Shown here piece after piece: positions 6,431-12,896 of a stretch of DNA of 21,595 bases (positions are counted from its first letter, which is position 1; the number at the start of each line of letters is the position of its first letter). Under the pieces are notes generated by a model. The model was not told the origin of the DNA and did no database searches. It worked only from the letters and a program-made list of their open reading frames with translations. The DNA is from JBGCED01 sp045106055 (GTDB lineage: Bacteria; Pseudomonadota; Alphaproteobacteria; CBDDJK01), in contig JBGCED010000139.1 in the NCBI GenBank assembly GCA_045106055.1, forward strand, positions 1 to 21,595, read 5' to 3'. A program made the position numbers and the translations under genes.

Positions 6431-7321
6431 TTACTCGGTTAGTAAATTCAAAGTATAACGCTCCATATCTCCTGAAATGGCAAGGCTTTGAATGGTTAAT
6501 TCTTGGCGTGTTTGCAGCGCGGTTAGATTTGCAGCCTCTTCATCCAAATCGGCAAGCGTGATTTTACCCGCTCCCTCTTCCAGCGTATTGACATAGCTTT
6601 GGGTGAAATCCACCCGACTTTCCAGCAAGGCAACATTGGTGCCAAGCGTATTTGCATAGGCAGAAAGCCTTGAAGCTGCGGCATCAAGCGTATTGGTGAT
6701 GGCGGTTAAATCGGCGGTACTGGCAGCCGAGAATCCTTGGACCGCAACCCCCATCGCGCTAACCCCGCGAAAATTCAGATCATCATCAAAGGCTTCTTGT
6801 TCAAAAAGCGAGGCAACAGAGGGGGCATTCGCATTAAGATCGCTGCCATCAATGGTAATTTGCGATTCGCTGCGATCGGAAAAGCTAATATCCAGCGATG
6901 AAGCGGTGGAATTCAGCAAATTAACCCCGTTATAATAGGCATCCTCAATCAAATTCGAAATTTGATTACCAATTTCATTAAATTGTGAAGTTGCAGATAT
7001 TTTTTCCGCATCGCTTTGGGATGCTGCCGATGCAACAATCCCCTTCATGGTTTCAAGCAATTCATTCACCGATTCCAGCGCATCAACCGACGCCGATAAT
7101 GCCGATACGCCTTGATCAATTTCATCTTTCTTGCTGGTAAATAAATCAGCACGATAGGTAAGTGATGCCGCCTTAAAAAAGGCTGCGGCGTCATCTTCAA
7201 CCGAATTTACTTTGTTTCCTGTGCTGATCCGCTCGTTGGTGCGTGCGGTTAAGCTGCCAATATCACGAAGCTCAAGCAGACTGTTGCGCTGTGAAGGGTT
7301 AAGCGAAATATCATTTGCCAT
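6431..7321 (-). CDS. Flagellin
   Basis: This encodes a 296-residue flagellin of the short alphaproteobacterial kind. The N-terminal helix region (MANDISLNPSQRNSLLELR, then RTNERISTGNKVNSVEDDAAAFFKAASL) matches the conserved D0/D1 segment with its SxGxKVNs and DDAAA motifs. The C-terminal D1/D0 helix covers about residues 205-296 (LDAAASRLSAYANTLGTNVALLESR ... ETLIQSL-like region). The middle is short, so there is little surface-exposed D2/D3 domain. The protein is exported through the flagellar type III apparatus and so has no Sec signal. AAGGAAA just upstream of the ATG is a good ribosome-binding site. No flaF, flbT or second flagellin is adjacent. I could not find a convincing sigma28 or sigma54 promoter in the 465-bp upstream gap. 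Confidence 0.88.
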   Translation of the reverse strand: MANDISLNPSQRNSLLELRDIGSLTARTNERISTGNKVNSVEDDAAAFFKAASLTYRADLFTSKKDEIDQGVSALSASVDALESVNELLETMKGIVASAASQSDAEKISATSQFNEIGNQISNLIEDAYYNGVNLLNSTASSLDISFSDRSESQITIDGSDLNANAPSVASLFEQEAFDDDLNFRGVSAMGVAVQGFSAASTADLTAITNTLDAAASRLSAYANTLGTNVALLESRVDFTQSYVNTLEEGAGKITLADLDEEAANLTALQTRQELTIQSLAISGDMERYTLNLLTE

Positions 7322-7550
7322 TTTCTACTTTCCTTATTCAAAAAAACATTCTGTTTTATGAAAGAAAGCATCCGTATCAAGCTGGTCTGGCAATATTATA
7401 AAAAATTATAAATCATAAAAAGAATAATAATGCCCGCGATCCAAATCAAACAACATTATTCATTATGATGAAAATGCAAGGTAAAGGCACTCTAAATCGT
7501 TTGGGCATTAAGCGATTTGTTATCGTGTAAAAACGCTGACGGGATTTAAG

Positions 7551-7582
7551 ATTTAAGAAAATGAATATTTAAGAAAATGAAT
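7551..7582. repeat. 16-bp perfect tandem duplication
   Basis: The unit ATTTAAGAAAATGAAT occurs twice without a mismatch, with partial copies on both sides (ATTTAAG at 7544-7550 and ATT at 7583-7585). It lies in non-coding DNA upstream of flagellin. Confidence 0.92.
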
Positions 7583-7587
7583 ATTAT

Positions 7588-7615
7588 GCGCCAAACGCTT
7601 TTTTGCGTGCCGCGC
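7588..7615. repeat. Imperfect GC-rich hairpin with T6 loop
   Basis: The arms GCGC...ACGC and GCGT...GCGC flank a TTTTTT loop with a 3-nt internal mismatch. It is the only GC-rich island in the surrounding AT-rich gap. It could be a weak terminator for transcripts of the small unknown gene; this is inference. Confidence 0.25.
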
Positions 7616-7786
7616 CTTATATTTTATTTATATATTCAATTTTACAGTTCAACGCGATTATAAGTGTAATTTCTGTTTAACATCATATGTTAATTTATGA
7701 ATCTATCGTGAAATTCACAAGATTTAAAAAATGATGCTTAAAAAGTCACAACACGGATAATTGAACAGAATCTTAACCAAAACAGC

Positions 7787-8047
7787 TTAACTAATAATCA
7801 AACCGCCTTCAGCTTCCGTTCTAGAATGCTTGAACGCAAAATCAACATGACGGGCTGGATATTCTTCCAGCCAACGCATCAACCCTTTAAAAGCCGCTTG
7901 ATTATATATTCTATATAACGGCATCATTTCAAATTCTGGATCATGGTAACGGTGAACCATAACAGCCCCACCGCAAACCATAAGGATCGGTGAATTAAAA
8001 ACAGGATCAATGAATAAACTTGTTTGCCTCTCTCTCAAAAGATGCAT
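7787..8047 (-). CDS. Small protein of unknown function with a consensus promoter
   Basis: I do not recognise this family. From ATG 8047 the product is 86 residues: a short basic start (MHLLRERQ), a hydrophobic stretch (NSPILMVCGGAVMV), then HRYHDPEFEMMPLYRIYNQ and an amphipathic GLMRWLEEYPARHVDFAFKH segment, ending EGGLIIS. There is no signal peptide or clear membrane helix. The frame extends upstream to a TTG at 8080, but the strong promoter at 8063-8092 would start transcription near 8056, which excludes that start. ATG 8047 would leave a leader of only about 9 nt; ATG 7960, behind a GGTGGGG sequence, is an alternative that gives about 57 residues. It is divergent from the UDG gene and upstream of flagellin with a large gap, so neither neighbour indicates a role. 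Coding status rests on the promoter and protein-like composition. Confidence 0.5.
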   Translation of the reverse strand: MHLLRERQTSLFIDPVFNSPILMVCGGAVMVHRYHDPEFEMMPLYRIYNQAAFKGLMRWLEEYPARHVDFAFKHSRTEAEGGLIIS

Positions 8048-8062
8048 CTCAAATATATTTAT

Positions 8063-8092
8063 ATTATAATGCAAAAACAATTAAATTGTCAA
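8063..8092 (-). promoter_or_regulatory. Consensus sigma70 promoter for the small unknown gene
   Basis: On the - strand a perfect TTGACA (8092-8087), an 18-bp spacer and a perfect TATAAT (8068-8063) form the best promoter match in the window. It places the transcript start near 8056 and so rules out the upstream TTG start. The -35 box overlaps that of the divergent UDG promoter. Confidence 0.65.
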
Positions 8093-8114
8093 GCGTTTTT
8101 ATATTTACTATCAA
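8086..8114 (+). promoter_or_regulatory. Candidate sigma70 promoter for the UDG gene
   Basis: TTGTCA (8086-8091), 17 bp, then TATCAA (8109-8114) gives a start near 8121 and a leader of about 50 nt. Its -35 box shares bases 8087-8091 with the opposite-strand TTGACA, so the two promoters are likely to compete for polymerase. Confidence 0.4.
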
Positions 8115-8172
8115 AGAATGGTGATTTGAAAAAGATTTTACATTCGCGCTAAATGGCGTCATAATATTTAAA

Positions 8173-9195
8173 ATGATTGATAATCCAGACAGCGTTCATC
8201 CAAATATTCACCCCAATGGCGATTCATATTCCATCAATATGCTTGCTGACGGATTGGCACTTGCTGACGGATGGACACTTGCTGACGCATGGACAATTGC
8301 TGACGCATGGGCGTTTTTGCAGCTTTGCGGCGTGGATGAAGCGATTGGGGATCAGCCGCGTGATCGCCTTTATGTTCCAGAAATAAGCCCATCGCCGCTA
8401 AAACAAGGGGGCAGCGCATCTGGCAATTCACCGCTGATTCCAGCATCAAACACCGCATCAAGCCCCCAATCAAACAAGATTGCTTATTCGCAAAGCGCAG
8501 CGGCACATCAAAAATTGGGCACATTGGACGCTGCCGCGCTTGCGGCCACCAAAGCAAAAGACGCAGCAGCGCTGGGCGCGCTTTACGAAGCGATTCGTGA
8601 TTTCAAAGATTGCGCGCTTGCCCATACTGCCAGCCATGCCTTAATGGGGCTATTTCCTGAAACACCACCAAAGGTTAAAATGCTGTGGATTATGGGCGCG
8701 CCTGACACGCAAGAGGATCGCAGCGGAACACCGCTTAGCGGGAATCAAGGCGCATTATTTAAAAATATGCTGGCAGCAATGAATGTGGATTTGGCTGATA
8801 TTTATTGCAGCTATAGCGTGTTTTGGCGACCGCCAGGGGATCGCAGCCCCACCGCCAGTGAATTACAAATTTGCAGTCCCTTTATCAACCGCCAAATTGA
8901 ATTGATCAACCCAGATTATATGGTGATTCTAGGGAATCAAGCCGCGCAATCATTGGGGCTTACCATCACAAAATCGGATCAGAATAATGGAAAATGGCTG
9001 GATTATCGCCATAAGCCGCTTGGGCAGCCTGCTGCGCTTCATGGCGTTGAGGATATAAGCAAGCAGGATCGGCGCGCCATTCCCACCTTGATTACCCATT
9101 CACTATCCACGCTTTATCACACCCCCCAAACCAAGCTGTCTGCATGGCGTGCGCTGTCATCCCTTCGCGCTAATTTAAACTTAGAAGGCTTATGA
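8173..9195 (+). CDS. Divergent family-4 type uracil-DNA glycosylase
   Basis: This encodes a 340-residue protein homologous to the family-4 uracil-DNA glycosylases of alphaproteobacteria. It has a GVDEAIGDQPRDR N-terminal signature (53-65), a low-complexity Ser/Ala/Pro linker (70-115), then the UDG domain: DCALAHTASHALM (146-158), MGAPDTQEDRSGTPLSGNQGALF (174 on), FWRPPGDRSPTASELQICSPF, and a C-terminal IPTLITHSLSTLYH. Family members remove uracil from DNA to start base-excision repair. This copy deviates from both motifs: GEAPG is M-G-A-P-D, PFVG is PLSG and the C-terminal HPA is HSL. Cysteines for the Fe-S cluster are mostly missing, as I recall for its WRPPG subgroup. Residues 23-46 are four tandem hexapeptides of the (T/A)LAD(G/A)W type. 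The ATG lacks a Shine-Dalgarno. It overlaps ispA tail to tail by 6 bp. Confidence 0.78.
   Translation: MIDNPDSVHPNIHPNGDSYSINMLADGLALADGWTLADAWTIADAWAFLQLCGVDEAIGDQPRDRLYVPEISPSPLKQGGSASGNSPLIPASNTASSPQSNKIAYSQSAAAHQKLGTLDAAALAATKAKDAAALGALYEAIRDFKDCALAHTASHALMGLFPETPPKVKMLWIMGAPDTQEDRSGTPLSGNQGALFKNMLAAMNVDLADIYCSYSVFWRPPGDRSPTASELQICSPFINRQIELINPDYMVILGNQAAQSLGLTITKSDQNNGKWLDYRHKPLGQPAALHGVEDISKQDRRAIPTLITHSLSTLYHTPQTKLSAWRALSSLRANLNLEGL
8239..8310. repeat. 18-bp tandem repeat, four copies, in the UDG N-terminus
   Basis: Four 18-bp units (8239-8256, 8257-8274, 8275-8292, 8293-8310) share the core TTGCTGACGSATKG. They encode MLADGL, ALADGW, TLADAW and TIADAW, just before the conserved GVDEAIGD segment. 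The unit length keeps the frame, and copy number may vary between strains. Confidence 0.95.
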
Positions 9196-10083
9196 TTTAC
9201 GGGTTACAATGCGCTGGGGAAGCTGGCGTAAGGCATCAAATGCCTGTTTGTTTGCGGGCTGATGCTGCTTTTCCAATGTTTCCAGCGCAGTAATGGCATC
9301 ATCGGCTTTGCTTTGCGCAAGCTGTTTCGCGCCTTGAAGTCCCAGCAAGCGCACAAAAGTTGCCTTATTGGCGGCATCGTCTTTTTGGGTCGCTTTTCCC
9401 ATAGATTCCGCGCTGCTTTCTTGATCCAAAATATCATCGGTCAGCTGAAAACACAGCCCAAGTGCCGCACCATAGTCATTTAACAGGGTTTTTCCCTGTT
9501 GGTCTTCGGCTAAAATCGCGCCCGCTTTTGCTGCAAAGCAGATTAATGCCCCTGTTTTTTGCGCTTGCAGCAGGGTAATGCTTTCCAGCGTTTGCGCTTC
9601 AAGGCTGGTTTCTGCCATAATATCCAGCATTTGCCCGCCAACCATGCCCGCAGCCCCTGCCGCATGTGATAATGCCATGATTAAATCACAGCGAATATCA
9701 GCGGGAATGGATGAATTGCTGGCGATCAGTTCAAAAGCGCGTGCTTGCAGCGCATCCCCCACCAAAATCGCGGTTGCTTCATCATAGGCTTTGTGAAGCG
9801 TGGGCTTGCCCCGCCTTAAATCATCATCATCCATCGCGGGCAAATCATCATGGATCAATGAATAGCAATGAATCAATTCGGCAGCGATCGCAATGCTCAG
9901 GCTTTGTTCATGCGCAATATCATATAAATCCGCGCTTAACATTACCAAATTCGGGCGCAGCCGCTTGCCGCCATTTAACACCGCATCTTGAAGTGCAGCA
10001 TAAAGGCGCGGGCTGGAAACCGATTGCGTTTGCAATGTTTCACGCAGCGCATTTTCAATCAAAACAGTATAGAAAAATGCCAT
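9190..10083 (-). CDS. ispA: Farnesyl (geranyl) diphosphate synthase
   Basis: This encodes a 297-residue cytoplasmic trans-prenyltransferase, the usual length for bacterial IspA. It condenses IPP with DMAPP and GPP to make farnesyl diphosphate for quinones, undecaprenyl phosphate and other isoprenoids. It has the GGKRLRP substrate motif (38-44), the first aspartate-rich motif in LIHDDLPAMDDDDLRRGKPT (D79, D80, D85), with the bacterial DDx4D spacing, and the second motif DDILD (216-220) after FQLT. The pattern favours FPP synthase over longer-chain synthases, although product length cannot be proven. It is last in the metG operon, 6 bp after the acyl-CoA dehydrogenase gene. The usual partners xseB and dxs are not adjacent. 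The 3' end overlaps the convergent UDG gene by 6 bp, so the two stop codons are on opposite strands of the same bases. Confidence 0.9.
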   Translation of the reverse strand: MAFFYTVLIENALRETLQTQSVSSPRLYAALQDAVLNGGKRLRPNLVMLSADLYDIAHEQSLSIAIAAELIHCYSLIHDDLPAMDDDDLRRGKPTLHKAYDEATAILVGDALQARAFELIASNSSIPADIRCDLIMALSHAAGAAGMVGGQMLDIMAETSLEAQTLESITLLQAQKTGALICFAAKAGAILAEDQQGKTLLNDYGAALGLCFQLTDDILDQESSAESMGKATQKDDAANKATFVRLLGLQGAKQLAQSKADDAITALETLEKQHQPANKQAFDALRQLPQRIVTRKS

Positions 10084-10089
10084 TTTTAA

Positions 10090-11955
10090 TTAAAACACCG
10101 AATCTTCAAGCATCATCACGCTGCTTTTGCCTTTCATCAGCGCAGAAAAATGCGCACTATGTTTGGGCAGGATTTTATCATTGAAAAATTGCGCCAGCAC
10201 CAATTTACGCCGATAAAAATCAAGCGATTGATCGCCTTCCTGCTGGGGTTTCAGCTTTTCTTGTGCAATCCGCTCTTGTGTAATCCGCTCTTTGGCAATC
10301 ATCGCAGTTTTTGCCCATTGATAACAAAAAATCACATAGGCAAATAGCCACATATAATCATGCGCCATCGCCGCCGCCTCAATTTTATCGTTAAGCCCGC
10401 GCCGTGCGATCTCAGCCGTTGCCATTTGCAATTTTCCAAAGCATTTTGCAAGCGGCAAAATATATTCCATCGCCTGTTCATCTTCGCCATATTGCGCGAT
10501 ATAGGCTTGGACAGGATGAAAAAACTGCCGCAAATAGCGCCCATTATGCGCCGTTAATTTGCGCCCAATTAAATCCAGAGCTTGAATGCCATTTGCCCCC
10601 TCATAAATTTGGGTAATGCGCGCATCGCGGATTAATTGTTCCACCCCATAATCTTGAATATAGCCATGACCGCCATAAATCTGTACCGCCAAATTTGCGC
10701 TTTCACTGCCAAGATCGCTTGCAATCGCTTTGGCAATCGGGGTTAATAGCGCAACATAATCATCTGCATCTTGCCTTGTTTGGGGATCAGCAGCCTTTGC
10801 TGCAATATCCAAGCTTTTGGATAATTCCAAACATAGGCTACGGCAAGATTGCGCATTGCATTGCATCGTTAGCAACATCCGCCTAATGTCAGGGTGAACA
10901 ATCAGCGCGTCTGCGGGGTGATTGGGTTCGGCTGCGCCTGTTAATGCCCGCCCTTGGCGGCGTTCCTTGGCATAGGAAAGGGCTGCTTGATACGCAGCCT
11001 CGCTAATGGCGGTGCCTTGAACGGCAACCCCAATCCGCGCCTTATTCATCATGGTAAACATGGCGCGCATGCCCTTATGGGGCGTTCCAACCAGCCAGCC
11101 CGCCGCGCCGTTAAATTCCATTACGCAAGTTGGAGATGCTTTAATCCCCATCTTATGTTCAATCGATGCGCAGCGCACTGCATTGCGCGTTCCAGCTGTG
11201 CCATCTGCGGTTAAATTAAATTTTGGCACAAGGAATAAGGAAAGCCCTTGAATGCCAGCAGGGGCATCTGGCAGCCGCGCCAGCACAAGATAAATAATAT
11301 TTTCGGTTAAATCATGCTCCCCCGCAGAGATAAAGATTTTGCTGCCCGTTAGCTGCCATGCAGGGGCATGATCCCCCAATTCAACAGAATCCCCGCCCGC
11401 AGCGATTGGTGTTGCTTTGGTTCTAATCAGCCCAAGGTCTGTGCCGCATTGGGGTTCTGTAAGGCACATTGCCCCGCTCCAGACACCGCTTGCCATCGCA
11501 GGCAAAAAGCTGGATTTCAAGAAGTCACTGCCATAGCGTAAAATAGCGTCATAGGCAGCAAGGGTAAGCCCTGGGGTCATGGTAAGCGCCAGATTTGCGC
11601 TGCTGAAAATTTCAGAAATGGCGGTATTTAAGGTCTGGGGCAATGCCTGCCCGCCATGTTCTTCAAGGCATGCAAGCCCCGTCCAGCCCCCTTCGCAAAA
11701 TGCAGCATAGGCTTGCTGCGATCCTTTGGGCGTGGTCACCGTTCCATTTTCATAGATACTGCCTTGTTGATCACCGCTATGGTTTAGCGGTAAAACCTCA
11801 GATACAGCAAGCCGATCCGCTTCCGCCAAAATCGCATCCACCAAATCATCCGTGACCGCTTCATAAGATGGAAGCTGATGAAAGGGCGGATTTGCCAGCA
11901 GCTGGTTTAAATTAAATGAAAAATCATCCAACGGGGCTTTATAAGGCAGCATCAT
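10090..11955 (-). CDS. Long acyl-CoA dehydrogenase (DmdC-like family)
   Basis: This encodes a 621-residue flavoprotein of the long acyl-CoA dehydrogenase group, which carries an extra N-terminal segment (YKAPLDDFSFNLNQLL, 5-20) and a C-terminal helical domain. FAD and substrate motifs are present: WSGAMCLTEPQCGTDLGL (159-176) and LTGSKIFISAGEHDLTENI (202-220). QIYEGANGIQALDLIGRKL (449-467) contains the expected catalytic-base glutamate E452. The family includes DmdC, the 3-methylmercaptopropionyl-CoA dehydrogenase of DMSP demethylation, but also fatty-acyl-CoA dehydrogenases with the same architecture, and no dmd genes are nearby, so the substrate is undecided. It lies between the yeeZ-like gene (23-bp gap) and ispA (6-bp gap) in one operon. 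Near the C-terminus a 15-bp tandem repeat gives the charged peptide IAKER-ITQER-IAQEK (553-567). Confidence 0.87.
   Translation of the reverse strand: MMLPYKAPLDDFSFNLNQLLANPPFHQLPSYEAVTDDLVDAILAEADRLAVSEVLPLNHSGDQQGSIYENGTVTTPKGSQQAYAAFCEGGWTGLACLEEHGGQALPQTLNTAISEIFSSANLALTMTPGLTLAAYDAILRYGSDFLKSSFLPAMASGVWSGAMCLTEPQCGTDLGLIRTKATPIAAGGDSVELGDHAPAWQLTGSKIFISAGEHDLTENIIYLVLARLPDAPAGIQGLSLFLVPKFNLTADGTAGTRNAVRCASIEHKMGIKASPTCVMEFNGAAGWLVGTPHKGMRAMFTMMNKARIGVAVQGTAISEAAYQAALSYAKERRQGRALTGAAEPNHPADALIVHPDIRRMLLTMQCNAQSCRSLCLELSKSLDIAAKAADPQTRQDADDYVALLTPIAKAIASDLGSESANLAVQIYGGHGYIQDYGVEQLIRDARITQIYEGANGIQALDLIGRKLTAHNGRYLRQFFHPVQAYIAQYGEDEQAMEYILPLAKCFGKLQMATAEIARRGLNDKIEAAAMAHDYMWLFAYVIFCYQWAKTAMIAKERITQERIAQEKLKPQQEGDQSLDFYRRKLVLAQFFNDKILPKHSAHFSALMKGKSSVMMLEDSVF
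10261..10290. repeat. 15-bp tandem repeat in the acyl-CoA dehydrogenase gene
   Basis: The units TTGTGCAATCCGCTC and TTGTGTAATCCGCTC (one mismatch) are followed by a degenerate third copy to 10305. They encode the repeated pentapeptides of the charged insert near residues 553-567. The unit length keeps the reading frame. Confidence 0.85.
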
Positions 11956-11978
11956 TCATTCCCAACATATCATTAAGG

Positions 11979-12896
11979 TCAGCGATAATCCTTTAGCAAC
12001 TGATCAAGCGCATCGCGGTAGGTGGGGAATTTTAAATCAATTCCCAATTCTTGCTTAATTAAATCATTTTTAATTCGCTTATTATCATTATAGAAGCTGC
12101 GCTGCATTGGGGTCAAGCTTGCCGTTTCAAAATCCATCATTGGCGGCAATTCCATGTTTAGCAGCTTGGCGGCATAATCAATTACTTCATGCGGCGGAGC
12201 GGGCAGATCATCCGCAAGATTATAAAGCTTAATCGCGCCAGAGGGTCCGCCTTCTGCATCATCTGTTTGCTTGATGGAAGCACAGACAAAGCGGGCAATA
12301 TCATGGTGATGAATGCGCGAGAAAAACTGCCCCGCTTTAAAAATACGCCGCTTTTGACCATTGGTAAGGCTTTCAAGCGCATTGCGCCCTTTTCCATAAA
12401 TGCCCGCAAGCCGAAAAAGGGTTAGATTTGCGTTGCTGCCAGAATCCGCAATGATGGCTTGCCATGCTTGTTCGGTTTCAAGACGCATGATTGTGCGGTT
12501 CATGGTTGGTTTGGGCGGGGTTTGTTCATCCACCCATGCCCCATCATGGTTGCCATAAATCCCCGTGGTTGATAAATAACCAACCCAGCGCGCTTGATCC
12601 CCCTTAAGCCAGTTTAAAATCACATTGCGATGATGATGCAGCAGCAAATCACCATCGCCAACATCAGGCGCAATGCTGATCAATAAATGGCTGGTGGTTT
12701 GAAGCATTTCCCATAAGGATTCGCTGCTGCTGGTTTCAGCATCAAACGGAGATAGCATCACCCCACGCGGCGCTTGCGTCACACGCTCCAGCGTTTTGGG
12801 GCGTTTTGTGCCAATCACCGTCATGCCTTGTTCCCAAGCAAGCTTGGCAATTTCCATGCCGCTAAAGCCGCAGCCAATGATCAATAGTTTGCTCAA
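11979..12896 (-). CDS. YeeZ-like NAD(P)-binding epimerase/dehydratase-family protein
   Basis: This encodes a 305-residue extended-SDR protein resembling E. coli YeeZ. The N-terminal Rossmann loop is IIGCGFSG (6-13), followed by a basic segment GTKRPKTLERV that suggests NADP preference. GYLSTTGIYGNHDGAWVDE contains the YLSTTGVYG block typical of YeeZ-like proteins, and FRLAGIYGKGRN supplies the substrate-side motif. The tyrosine of STTGIYG is followed by G-N-H-D and not by a YxxxK motif, so classical SDR catalysis is uncertain, as for the family; the reaction is unknown. The start is a TTG whose last two bases overlap the tatD TGA (TTGA), so translation is probably coupled to tatD. Its place between tatD and an acyl-CoA dehydrogenase gives no specific functional hint. 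Confidence 0.8.
   Translation of the reverse strand: MSKLLIIGCGFSGMEIAKLAWEQGMTVIGTKRPKTLERVTQAPRGVMLSPFDAETSSSESLWEMLQTTSHLLISIAPDVGDGDLLLHHHRNVILNWLKGDQARWVGYLSTTGIYGNHDGAWVDEQTPPKPTMNRTIMRLETEQAWQAIIADSGSNANLTLFRLAGIYGKGRNALESLTNGQKRRIFKAGQFFSRIHHHDIARFVCASIKQTDDAEGGPSGAIKLYNLADDLPAPPHEVIDYAAKLLNMELPPMMDFETASLTPMQRSFYNDNKRIKNDLIKQELGIDLKFPTYRDALDQLLKDYR

Larger units (their letters stand above)
7322..7786. other. 465-base gap with no convincing gene
   Basis: This AT-rich stretch lies between flagellin and the small unknown gene, both on the - strand. It holds a 16-bp tandem duplication and an imperfect hairpin (listed separately). It probably contains the flagellin promoter: a TATAAT occurs on the - strand near 7400, but without a good -35 box. 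The longest ATG-started frame I looked at is 21 codons (7465-7530, + strand) with no clear ribosome-binding site. No tRNA-like cloverleaf or recognisable ncRNA was seen. Confidence 0.5.

Noticed and set aside
7465..7530. 21-codon ATG frame in the flagellin upstream gap
   Set aside because: It is very short, has no clear ribosome-binding site and no recognisable similarity.
8048..8080. TTG 8080 as the start of the small unknown gene (97 residues)
   Set aside because: The TATAAT of its consensus promoter lies inside this extension, so the transcript would begin downstream of the TTG.
8238..8312. CRISPR array or mobile-element repeat at the UDG N-terminus
   Set aside because: The 18-bp units are contiguous without spacers and in frame within a gene; this is a coding tandem repeat.
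10090..11955. Naming the acyl-CoA dehydrogenase dmdC
   Set aside because: The architecture fits, but other long acyl-CoA dehydrogenases share it and no dmdA, dmdB or dmdD is in the window.
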